NCBI RefSeq assembly: GCF_900460535.1 | Contig: NZ_UHIL01000001.1 | Coordinates: forward strand, 1,426,001-1,490,000 | Reading direction: 5' to 3' | Source of the DNA: Vibrio parahaemolyticus | Lineage (GTDB): Bacteria; Pseudomonadota; Gammaproteobacteria; Enterobacterales; Vibrionaceae | DNA: 64,000 nt | Shown here: in pieces, positions 17,659 through 25,187 of the stretch | Position numbering within the stretch: position 1 is the first letter of the stretch | How the letters are laid out: the number at the start of each line of letters is the position of its first letter | Notes under the pieces: generated by a model | Told to the model about the DNA's origin: nothing | Databases searched by the model: none | Seen by the model: the letters and a program-made list of their open reading frames with translations, nothing else | Position numbers and translations under genes: made by a program

Positions 17659-19008
17659 TTAAGTACGGCTACGGTGCAACGTTAATGTGGCTTTTAAACC
17701 ACCCATTTTGCTCTTTTCTAAAGCCAGTAGGCCTCGATAGCTGTGCGCCATTTCACTCACAATATTTAAACCGAGCCCAGAACCTGGCGTTGTTTCGTCT
17801 AATCTGACACCTCGTTTGGTGACTTGGCCTAATTGCGCTTGAGGGATTCCAGGCCCATCGTCTTCGATAATCAGGTGGATACTATCCTTATCCTGAGTAG
17901 AGTGGACGCGAATCATGCTATTTGCCCATTTATAGCCATTTTCAAGCAAGTTACCGATCATTTCGTCGAGGTCGGTTTTTTCGACAGCAACATTCAACTC
18001 AGAATCAAGCTCATTAACTAAGGTGATGTCTCGTTCGGCATAGACTTTATCGAACGCCATTGAGATAGCATCCACTCGCTCTGCTGGATTGGCTTTGACA
18101 GAAAGGATGTTCATGGAACCCGCCATTCGAGCGCGACCTAAATGATAGTCGATGTGATCTTGAATCTGGTTGAGTGGGGCGTTTAAGCGTGCTTGCGTTT
18201 TGGGCTCTAGCGTTTGCACTTCATTTTTTAACACAGATAGCGGCGTTTTAAGTGCGTGTGACAAATTACCCGCGTGGTTACGCGCACGTTCCAGTAACTC
18301 CTGATAGTGGAAAAGAAGAGCATTGAGGTCAGAAATAAGCGGCGAAATCTCTTTTGGATAAGTTTCTTCTAAACTCTTTTTATTTCCAGCTTTGAGCTCT
18401 GCCAGCTCTTTTTGCAGTTTAGTTAGTGGACTCAATGACCAAACGATTTGCAAGAGAATGACAGTCAGAACGCCAGCAAACAACAATCCTAGAATTAGCC
18501 AGAGTTGACCAATAAGGGTTTGCAGTGTGCTTTTGATTGGCTCTTCATCAATACCTACGATGATATGAATTGGACCATCGTAGTCGGGTAGATATAGCGC
18601 TTTTTCCAGAGTAATCAGTTTTTCGTCTCTTGCACCATACGCATCTTTATCGAGCCCTTTATACTCGATTCTCTTATCCCACAACGAGCGAGAGCGTTCG
18701 AGGCTTGAGTTTGTCGATGCACTCCAATATAAGCCGCTGTACGGGCGACTAAAGCGAGGATCCGACAGTTGAGCTGCTAACGAAAGATGGCCTGTATGAT
18801 CGACTTCCAATTGAGCGGCGATTTCATCCATAAAGATGCTCAGTTGGGAGCGCGTGTCGTCCACCATATAGTTATAAACTTGGGTAGGAATGGTGACACC
18901 CGCAGCAAGGATCATGGCTGTGAGCCATACAACCGCCGCCAACACCAATCGGCTTTTGATACTTAATCGCTTTAAGGCATGCAGCGGCAGTTTGTTCTTA
19001 TTCGGCAT
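17659..19008 (-). CDS. PhoQ-like sensor histidine kinase
   Basis: 449 residues: a cytoplasmic start, membrane helix 1 (about 20-40), a periplasmic sensor domain (about 45-165, acidic patches), membrane helix 2 (about 168-190), a HAMP-like linker, HisKA with phospho-accepting His in NLSHALKTPLSVL and an ATPase domain (NLLENGYKW, EDDGPGIP, GSGLGLNIVSEMA). The DHp/catalytic type and operon structure are PhoQ-like. It overlaps the response-regulator gene by 11 bases. The position next to rplY suggests it is the counterpart of the uncharacterised V. cholerae VC1639/VC1638 pair; that match is from memory. The stimulus is unknown; acidic sensor domains of this type often see cations or cationic peptides. 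Confidence 0.82.
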   Translation of the reverse strand: MPNKNKLPLHALKRLSIKSRLVLAAVVWLTAMILAAGVTIPTQVYNYMVDDTRSQLSIFMDEIAAQLEVDHTGHLSLAAQLSDPRFSRPYSGLYWSASTNSSLERSRSLWDKRIEYKGLDKDAYGARDEKLITLEKALYLPDYDGPIHIIVGIDEEPIKSTLQTLIGQLWLILGLLFAGVLTVILLQIVWSLSPLTKLQKELAELKAGNKKSLEETYPKEISPLISDLNALLFHYQELLERARNHAGNLSHALKTPLSVLKNEVQTLEPKTQARLNAPLNQIQDHIDYHLGRARMAGSMNILSVKANPAERVDAISMAFDKVYAERDITLVNELDSELNVAVEKTDLDEMIGNLLENGYKWANSMIRVHSTQDKDSIHLIIEDDGPGIPQAQLGQVTKRGVRLDETTPGSGLGLNIVSEMAHSYRGLLALEKSKMGGLKATLTLHRSRT

Positions 19009-19657
19009 TCAGTTGATACCCTAAGCCACGCACGGTTTTGATGATTTTTGGGGCGATTTTCTTACGAATACGACCGATAAATACTTCAATCGTGTTGGAG
19101 TCACGATCAAAGTCTTGCTTGTAAATGTGCTCCACAAGCTCCGTGCGTGAAATGACTTTTTCAGGATTATGCATAAAGTAAGCGACTACTTTATATTCCA
19201 GCGCTGTTAGGCTCACTGCTTGGCCTTGCCACATCACTTTTGAGGTTCTGGTATCTAGGCTTAAATCGCCTATTTGCATGACCGGAGAAGCGTTACCAGA
19301 TGCTCTGCGCAGTTGGGCGCGAAGACGAGCGATAAGCTCAACCATTTCAAACGGTTTAGTCAGGTAATCATCTGCGCCTGCGTTTAGGCCTTCTACTCGT
19401 TGAGTTAAGGTATCACGCGCACTTAGGATCACGACCGGAGTGTTGATGTTTTCATCTCGAATGCCCTTTAAAACGGTCAAGCCATCGAGTTTCGGCAGAC
19501 CAAGGTCGAGCACAATCGCGTCCCATTCTTCGGATGTCGCTCGGTAGAGCGCGTCAATGCCATCTTGTGATAGCTCAGGTACCCAACCGTTATTTTCCAA
19601 CGTTTCGATAATTTGCTCGCCTAGACGAGGATCATCTTCGACAACAAGTATTTTCAT
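18998..19657 (-). CDS. OmpR/PhoP-family response regulator
   Basis: 219 residues: a receiver with D8/D9 acidic pair (VVEDDPRL), phospho-acceptor Asp51 in IVLDLGLPKLDG, the Ser/Thr site in VILSARD and Lys in YLTKPFEM, plus a C-terminal winged helix (MQIGDLSLDTRTSKV ... RIRKKIAPKIIKTVRGLGYQL). All signalling residues are intact. It is encoded upstream of and overlapping its kinase, and just downstream of a PepSY-domain gene (18-base gap), so all three form one operon. Targets are unknown. Confidence 0.87.
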   Translation of the reverse strand: MKILVVEDDPRLGEQIIETLENNGWVPELSQDGIDALYRATSEEWDAIVLDLGLPKLDGLTVLKGIRDENINTPVVILSARDTLTQRVEGLNAGADDYLTKPFEMVELIARLRAQLRRASGNASPVMQIGDLSLDTRTSKVMWQGQAVSLTALEYKVVAYFMHNPEKVISRTELVEHIYKQDFDRDSNTIEVFIGRIRKKIAPKIIKTVRGLGYQLNAE

Positions 19658-19675
19658 GGCAGCGTTTCTTATTAT

Positions 19676-20101
19676 TTAGTTTTGTGGTGGTTTTAAAGCT
19701 TTATTGAAGTTTCGACCTTTGACTTCCAGCATTTCCAATGTGGCAGCGTCATATTCGACCTTCAACACGCTATTGTTGAAGAGTATTTTCAGTTCGTAAA
19801 CCCATTCATTGTCATCTTCTTCAAGCTCGACTTTGATGATGCGACCATAAAGGTCATTTTCGACGGCCGCGTAAAGCTCAGAGAAAGGGCGAATGTAGCC
19901 TTTTTGTACGGCGCGGTAGACCTCATCTTGGTCTTCATCAAATTCGATACGTGTGCCGGGCTTTTCGACATCTTGCACGATGGCGTGGCCATTTTGCGTG
20001 GTGTAAATATCATTTTGCTGCGCGAAGCTTGGTGCAGAAAGCAGCATCGGGGCGAGGCTGAAAAACAACGCAAGATTTTGAGAGGTCACTGGTTTATACA
20101 T
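19676..20101 (-). CDS. PepSY domain-containing exported protein
   Basis: 141 residues with a signal peptide (APMLLSAPSFAQQ, cleavage near residue 27) and a PepSY-like domain in the C-terminal half (ENDLYGRIIKVELEEDDNEWVYELKILF ends in the conserved strand). PepSY proteins are often encoded upstream of PhoPQ-type two-component systems and may modulate the sensor or protease activity in the periplasm. It is first in an operon with the response regulator and kinase. The direct role is inferred from context only. Confidence 0.75.
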   Translation of the reverse strand: MYKPVTSQNLALFFSLAPMLLSAPSFAQQNDIYTTQNGHAIVQDVEKPGTRIEFDEDQDEVYRAVQKGYIRPFSELYAAVENDLYGRIIKVELEEDDNEWVYELKILFNNSVLKVEYDAATLEMLEVKGRNFNKALKPPQN

Positions 20102-20233
20102 AGCAAAACCTTTTCTGAAGAGTTGGCAAAATTATATCTAGCTGTACATGAACAGAAAGTGAATCATCGTGTGAACTGTCGGTTCAGTCACATTCACTTT
20201 GCTCTTGGCAAAATCACTGGTGCGAATCGAGCG

Positions 20234-21985
20234 TTATTTAAGTTCATCTTCAAAAATCTTGTCGCGCAACTTCCAAAAGCGCCCAGACTTTCTGGCAATG
20301 ACAAACTGCGGTAAACGGAAACGGTGTTGATTGGCGACGACTCGTGTAGGCGATGCCTCTTCAAACGGGCGATGTTTATCTGCAAGATGAGGGCGCACAA
20401 ACTGGTCTTTAAAAGTTTGCTTCTGTTTCTTGGTGCTTAATGACCAAAACTCACGAACTAACGCATGACCTTCGCCTTGGTATGGTTCCCCCGAATACGT
20501 GACTTTGAGCTGTGATTTGCCGTCATTTGATTTGAACACGGACAAGTCCATTTCTGTGCACTCGAAGATCAGTGCGTCTTTCAAATTCAGTGCTTCTTTT
20601 AGTTTCTTATCTGGGTCGACCAATGTTGCATCACATTCATGGCATATACGAGCGGCAATATCATTATCTGCGCCACATTCGCCGCAATATTTGGCACGAA
20701 AACGGTAGCCACAATGTTCGCGTTCGCCCGTGTCTTCATCTTCAAAGTAACCTTGGCATCGTCGGCCAAAGTGTTCGAGTAAAAAGCCATTGCTGTCCAA
20801 TTTACCCCAGAAATTGTTGTTAAATCCGCAAGCAGGGCAAGGAATAGTAATGATCTCGCTGGTGGAGTCGGGTTTTGGATCTCCCACTTCTGGCTGATAC
20901 AAATCGTAGCTGTTACCCGCGTAATCGAGTACCAGACATTCATTTTTACCTTCCGATAAACGCAAACCTCGTCCAACAATTTGTTGATATAAGCTGACCG
21001 ATTCTGTGGGGCGCAAGATGGCAATCAAATCCACATGAGGCGCGTCAAATCCGGTGGTTAACACAGAGACATTCACCAAGTATTTGATTTCACGATTTTT
21101 GAAAGCTTGAATGATCGCATCGCGCTCTGGCGTTGGAGTGTCACCAATGACGATGGCGGTTTCGCCTTCTGGCAGCAGGCCGTGAATTTCTTGAGCATGT
21201 CGAACTGTTGCAGCAAAGATCATCACGCCTTTACGCTCTCTCGCGTATTGAATGATTTGCTCTACGATCTGAGGAGTGGCGCGTTTGGCTTTGTCGATAA
21301 CCATGTCCATTTCCGCTTCTTTGTAGCGTCCGGTATTAGCGGGTTTCAGCTGCGAGAAGTCGTAAGACAAAACGGGCGCATCCATCATGCGTGCGGGGGT
21401 GAGGAAGTTTTCGTCCAGCAAGTAACGGATAGGCAGTTCGAAAATGCAGTCGCGGAAAAATCGCGACTCTTCGGTGCGTACTTGACCTCGGGTGTGGTAT
21501 TGATAAATCCATCCCATTCCTAAACGATACGGTGTTGCCGTTAAGCCCAAAACTTTGATGCCAGGGTTGAGCTCTCGAAGGTGCGTAATCACTTTTTGAT
21601 AGCTGCTGTTTTTATCGTCTGGCACACGGTGACATTCATCGATAACCAGAAGTGAGAACTGGTTTTTGAATGAGTCCAAATTGCGCACTACCGATTGCAC
21701 CGAGGCAAACACCACTTGTTGGTCAGTTTCCTTTCTTCCTAATCCTGCCGAAAATATGGCGCCTTTCAAACCGTAGCCTTCATATTTCGCGTGGTTTTGT
21801 TCCACCAGCTCTTTTACGTGGGCCAAAACCAGCACACGCCCTTTGGCAAGGCGTGCCAGTTCTGCAATAACTAAGCTTTTCCCTGCACCAGTTGGTAGTA
21901 CGATCACTGCGGGGGTGGAATGTTTGCGAAAGTAATGAATAACGGCTTTAACAGAGTCAGCTTGATATGGGCGAAGTGTGTACAT
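20234..21985 (-). CDS. radD: DEAD/DEAH-box helicase RadD (YejH)
   Basis: 583 residues, close to E. coli RadD (586). Superfamily 2 motifs: Walker A LPTGAGKS, DECH box (VIDECHRVPD), TATPYRLG, and motif VI QIVGRGLRLSEGKN. A zinc-binding region follows (CPACGF, HCGYRFR, CGECGAD, CHECDAT, about residues 390-470), as expected for RadD, then a C-terminal domain. RadD is a DNA-repair ATPase that works with SSB and RecA on strand exchange and template-switching damage. It is divergent from rsuA, as in E. coli. The start, MYTLRPYQADSV, is well conserved. Confidence 0.9.
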   Translation of the reverse strand: MYTLRPYQADSVKAVIHYFRKHSTPAVIVLPTGAGKSLVIAELARLAKGRVLVLAHVKELVEQNHAKYEGYGLKGAIFSAGLGRKETDQQVVFASVQSVVRNLDSFKNQFSLLVIDECHRVPDDKNSSYQKVITHLRELNPGIKVLGLTATPYRLGMGWIYQYHTRGQVRTEESRFFRDCIFELPIRYLLDENFLTPARMMDAPVLSYDFSQLKPANTGRYKEAEMDMVIDKAKRATPQIVEQIIQYARERKGVMIFAATVRHAQEIHGLLPEGETAIVIGDTPTPERDAIIQAFKNREIKYLVNVSVLTTGFDAPHVDLIAILRPTESVSLYQQIVGRGLRLSEGKNECLVLDYAGNSYDLYQPEVGDPKPDSTSEIITIPCPACGFNNNFWGKLDSNGFLLEHFGRRCQGYFEDEDTGEREHCGYRFRAKYCGECGADNDIAARICHECDATLVDPDKKLKEALNLKDALIFECTEMDLSVFKSNDGKSQLKVTYSGEPYQGEGHALVREFWSLSTKKQKQTFKDQFVRPHLADKHRPFEEASPTRVVANQHRFRLPQFVIARKSGRFWKLRDKIFEDELK

Positions 21986-22026
21986 GAAAATATGTGAAAT
22001 TGCTCAACTATTCGAACTAGGAAGGC

Positions 22027-22032
22027 TATAAT
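22027..22032 (+). promoter_or_regulatory. Candidate -10 element of rsuA
   Basis: A perfect TATAAT 75 bases before the rsuA start. No good -35 lies at 17 bases, so the promoter may be weak or activator-dependent. Transcripts from here would carry the palindrome at 22042-22091 in their leader. Confidence 0.35.
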
Positions 22033-22041
22033 ACCTGACTT

Positions 22042-22091
22042 TTATACCCAAGTGACCTTTGAACCGTAATTCGGAGATCACTTGGGTATAA
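22042..22091. repeat. Palindromic element in the rsuA leader
   Basis: Perfect 14-base arms TTATACCCAAGTGA and TCACTTGGGTATAA with a 22-base centre that can itself pair (CCG/CGG). It ends 7 bases before the rsuA SD (GAGGT). It resembles the short dispersed palindromes with a TACCCAAGTGA-type core that I recall from Vibrio genomes; no second copy is in this window. Confidence 0.7.
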
Positions 22092-22106
22092 TTCAATGAG
22101 GTATTC

Positions 22107-22808
22107 ATGCGTTTAGATAAGTATTTGTGTGATGCTCTGGGTGCGACTCGCAAGCAGGCAACAAAGATCATCAAAAGTGGCGAAGTGCTCGTCGATGGCG
22201 AAGTACAAAAAAGTGGTTCATTCAAAGTGCCAGAAGGTGGTGTTGTAGAATGGGATGGCCGAGAAGTCGGTGCGCCAGGGCCTCGTTACATCATGTTGTA
22301 CAAACCAGCGGATTTTGTTTGTTCACACGAAGATGGTTACAACCCTACGGCCTTTGTATTGCTTGATGAACCTAAAGTCGAAAACCTTCACTTCGCTGGC
22401 CGTTTAGATGTGGACACGACGGGTTTGGTGTTGATTACAGATGATGGCCAATGGTCTCACCGTATTACATCACCGAAACGCAAATGCAAGAAAACATACC
22501 GCGTGTGGCTAGCGGATGCGATTCAACCTGATTACCTTGAAAAGTTTGCGCAAGGTATTGAGTTGAGAAACGAACGCGAAGCGACGTTACCAGCGCACCT
22601 TGAGATCGTGAATGAAGCAGAAAACGAAGTGCTGCTTACTATCGTTGAAGGTAAGTACCACCAAGTGAAACGCATGTTTGCTGCACTTGGTAACAAAGTA
22701 GAACTACTTCATCGTGAGCGAATCGGCGATATCGTGTTGGATGACAGTCTAGAACCGGGTGATTACCGTTATCTGACCCTAGAAGAAGTGGATTCTGTGT
22801 GGAATTAA
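22107..22808 (+). CDS. rsuA: 16S rRNA pseudouridine(516) synthase RsuA
   Basis: 233 residues: an N-terminal S4 RNA-binding domain (MRLDKYLCDALGATRKQATKII) and an RsuA/RluB-type pseudouridine synthase domain with the catalytic Asp in GRLDVDTTGLVL (about residue 100), plus KTYRVWL and KYHQVKRMFAALGN. It isomerises U516 of 16S rRNA during 30S assembly. Its location between radD and bcr is conserved with E. coli. The SD is GAGGT at 22098-22102, and the leader contains a strong palindrome. Confidence 0.93.
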   Translation: MRLDKYLCDALGATRKQATKIIKSGEVLVDGEVQKSGSFKVPEGGVVEWDGREVGAPGPRYIMLYKPADFVCSHEDGYNPTAFVLLDEPKVENLHFAGRLDVDTTGLVLITDDGQWSHRITSPKRKCKKTYRVWLADAIQPDYLEKFAQGIELRNEREATLPAHLEIVNEAENEVLLTIVEGKYHQVKRMFAALGNKVELLHRERIGDIVLDDSLEPGDYRYLTLEEVDSVWN

Positions 22809-22829
22809 TCGTCGCTCTCGGAAATTCTT

Positions 22830-22892
22830 TAGTTCCTGACAGGAACTAGTCTTTTGGTAGGAATTGGCTCAAAATGACGATTCCTACCAAAA
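22830..22892 (+). terminator. Two consecutive hairpins after rsuA
   Basis: Hairpin one: TAGTTCCT-GAC-AGGAACTA (22830-22848), followed by a short T-rich stretch. Hairpin two: TTTTGGTAGGAAT and ATTCCTACCAAAA (22852-22892), 13-base perfect arms, 15-base loop. The pair probably ends rsuA transcription, but neither has a long clean T run and both could also act on read-through into bcr. Confidence 0.55.
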
Positions 22893-23122
22893 TGTTTTCG
22901 TGCCTAGACAATTTCGGTATGCATGCTTAACCTCAGTGATATGCCGCGGTGTTTTATCACAGGCTCACGCATACTTTTCTCGCGAAACATCCGTTCGTAG
23001 TGAATCAATCATGCTGTCATCTTTGGTTTATTGCGCGCAATTATCGGGTGAACATGCATCGTTATCATGCGCTTTTCTATGTCGAGCTCGTCAAGGCCAC
23101 CTTGGTAAACATTCGTCCTTAT

Positions 23123-23180
23123 GATCCTCGAAAATTGAATCAGCAAAGCACTGTGCTTTGTTTTCAATGGTACGAGAAGC
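23123..23180 (+). other. Structured segment in the bcr leader
   Basis: A nested imperfect hairpin: outer pairing ATTGAA (23134-23139) with TTCAAT (23163-23168), inner CAAAGCAC with GTGCTTTG (23144-23160), extended by GATCCTCG against CGAGAAGCATC. A further TCCTTGC/GCAAGGA pair lies at 23182-23221. Together with the hairpins at 22830-22892 this fills the 432-base gap before bcr. No convincing gene is in the gap. Confidence 0.4.
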
Positions 23181-23240
23181 ATCCTTGCTAGTTTCTGCAA
23201 AGAAATGGCTGATGGCAAGGACACAACTAGAGGTAAAAGA

Positions 23241-24443
23241 ATGACAGAAAAAGCTCAAAGCGCTCCCCAATCTCAAATCAGTTTTTTACTGTTTCTTGTG
23301 CTCGGTGCAATTGGCGCGCTAACGCCATTGGCGATCGACATGTATCTACCGGCAATGCCGACCATCGCAAAAGATTTGGGCGTTGCACCTGGTGCGGTTC
23401 AAATTACATTGACGGCTTATACGGCGGGTTTTGCGATTGGTCAGTTAATTCATGGGCCGCTTGCCGATAGCTTTGGCCGCAGACCTGTACTGATTTTGGG
23501 TGTGCTTTTCTTTGGATTAGCAGCTGTGGTGAGTGCGACCACAAACGGCATTGATGCGTTAACCTATGTTCGTACCGCTCAAGGATTTGCTGGCGCGGCC
23601 GCGGCGGTCATTATTCAAGCTGTGGTGCGTGACATGTTTGACCGTGAAGACTTTGCGCGCGCAATGTCTTTCGTCACATTAGTTATCACGATTGCCCCGT
23701 TGGTTGCGCCGATGATTGGCGGTCACCTTGCGATTTGGTTTGGATGGCGTTCTATCTTTTGGGTGCTGGCTATCTTTGCTGTGGTTGTCATTCTGTTGGT
23801 GTTTTGGAAAATTCCGGAGACGCTAAAACCAGAAAACCGTCAACCACTGCGTTTTCGCACCACATTAAAAAACTACGCCCGTTTGTGTTCAAGTTCTGAA
23901 GCGTTGGGCTTGATGTTGTCTGGTGCATTCTCGTTTTCGGGGATGTTTGCATTCCTAACTGCGGGTTCGTTTGTTTATATTGATTTGTATGGTGTTCGAC
24001 CTGACCAATTTGGTTACTTATTTGGTTTGAACATTGTGGCGATGATCATTATGACCAGTATTAACGGTCGTTTGGTGAAAAAAGTGGGCTCTCATGCCAT
24101 GCTTCGTTTTGGGTTGTTCGTGCAACTTTTGGCTGGCATTGGTCTGTTCGTAAGTTGGTTAATGGACTTCGGACTGTGGGGCATCGTGCCTTTTGTTGTG
24201 CTGTTTATCGGCACATTGTCGACGATTGGTAGTAATGCGATGGCGTTGCTTTTAAGTGGCTACCCATCAATGGCGGGTACGGCATCGTCTCTGGCGGGGA
24301 CGTTAAGATTCGGTATCGGCTCATTGGTTGGCGCGCTGGTGGCATCACTACCTGGTAATGCTGCGTGGCCTATGATCATCGTTATGTTTGCTTGTTCTGT
24401 GCTTTCAGCACTGTTTTATTGGACTTTAGGAAGAAAGGCGTAA
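23241..24443 (+). CDS. bcr: Bcr/CflA family multidrug efflux MFS transporter
   Basis: 400 residues with 12 predicted membrane helices. The motif after helix 1 (LAIDMYLPAMPTIAKDLGV) and loop motif A (GPLADSFGRRPVL) are those of the Bcr/CflA drug:H+ antiporters, which export bicyclomycin, chloramphenicol or cysteine-related compounds in relatives. The start at 23241 has an AGAGGT SD; the frame also opens 12 codons earlier without one. The order rsuA-bcr is as in E. coli. Its stop overlaps the next gene's start (TAATG), so the DUF2913 gene is coupled to it. Confidence 0.88.
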   Translation: MTEKAQSAPQSQISFLLFLVLGAIGALTPLAIDMYLPAMPTIAKDLGVAPGAVQITLTAYTAGFAIGQLIHGPLADSFGRRPVLILGVLFFGLAAVVSATTNGIDALTYVRTAQGFAGAAAAVIIQAVVRDMFDREDFARAMSFVTLVITIAPLVAPMIGGHLAIWFGWRSIFWVLAIFAVVVILLVFWKIPETLKPENRQPLRFRTTLKNYARLCSSSEALGLMLSGAFSFSGMFAFLTAGSFVYIDLYGVRPDQFGYLFGLNIVAMIIMTSINGRLVKKVGSHAMLRFGLFVQLLAGIGLFVSWLMDFGLWGIVPFVVLFIGTLSTIGSNAMALLLSGYPSMAGTASSLAGTLRFGIGSLVGALVASLPGNAAWPMIIVMFACSVLSALFYWTLGRKA

Positions 24444-25102
24444 TGTCGAATTACACCAAAGAAATTCAAAACTTGGTTAACTCTGCTCTGAATGAACTGG
24501 AGCAGGAACATCGTTCTGGCAAGTTGGCCAATGCGCCAGTGGCGAACAACCACTATCTTGTTCGTTGGGTAACAAAAGCTCTGAAATCTCAGCGTTTTGG
24601 TCGAACGGTCGGCGATGACTTAACTCGTTGGCAAAAGGCGGGGCGTTCAAAGGGGAATGACGCTGGTTTGTTGTTTATCTTCAAACGTATTTCTGCTTTC
24701 TACGCGCAATTCTTCCCTGAAGGTGAAGATTCAAAAGTGATCAAAGACTCTGACGTCGAAGCTTTTTTGGATGTCATGGAGCAAGCAGGTTGGGAGGTTT
24801 CTACCTCTGAACAATTGGTTGGTTGTGGCAAAATCCAAATCTTCACGGAAGGTCAAAATTCTTTGGCACTATGTGCAGACCAATGCGAAAGCTGCTTCGA
24901 CGGCGAGTTGCTCGTTAAACCAATGAGCTGGTTTGTGCGTGGCAACCATGCAGAGTTTGTTGAGAAAGCAGCGCAAGCGGGCTTTATGGTGCATAAAGTG
25001 ACGGACTACAAATCGATGGTGAAATACCACGGCGAGTACCTTATCTTCCCTGCAAACGAAGGTAACCAATTGGCTGAGATTCCTTTGAGCTTCCAAGCTT
25101 AA
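24443..25102 (+). CDS. DUF2913 family protein
   Basis: 219-residue cytoplasmic protein beginning MSNYTKEIQNLVNSALNELE, which I recognise as the DUF2913 family found mainly in vibrios and close relatives. No catalytic motif is evident; four Cys occur in the C-terminal half (VGCGKI, CADQCESCF), which might bind a metal. Its ATG overlaps the bcr stop codon, so translation is coupled to the efflux gene. Function unknown. Confidence 0.75.
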   Translation: MSNYTKEIQNLVNSALNELEQEHRSGKLANAPVANNHYLVRWVTKALKSQRFGRTVGDDLTRWQKAGRSKGNDAGLLFIFKRISAFYAQFFPEGEDSKVIKDSDVEAFLDVMEQAGWEVSTSEQLVGCGKIQIFTEGQNSLALCADQCESCFDGELLVKPMSWFVRGNHAEFVEKAAQAGFMVHKVTDYKSMVKYHGEYLIFPANEGNQLAEIPLSFQA

Positions 25103-25134
25103 TCAACTTCTCACAGCAGTAGAATTGAAATACG

Positions 25135-25167
25135 AAAGCATCAGGCGCTTAAAACGTCTGATGCTTT
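25135..25167 (+). terminator. Terminator between the DUF2913 gene and mtrB
   Basis: Arms AAAGCATCAG-GCG and CG-TCTGATGCTTT (one G-T wobble) followed by a T run. It lies between convergent genes; the T run favours the rightward operon. Confidence 0.85.
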
Positions 25168-25187
25168 TTTGTTACGTCACACTGTGC

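Noticed and set aside
23123-23180. Possible integron attC-like site
   Set aside because: The nested hairpin lacks the conserved attC core sites and there is no cassette structure or integrase nearby.
22864-23191. Two overlapping short rightward frames between rsuA and bcr
   Set aside because: Poor SDs, no protein features, and they run through strong inverted repeats; more likely leader RNA.
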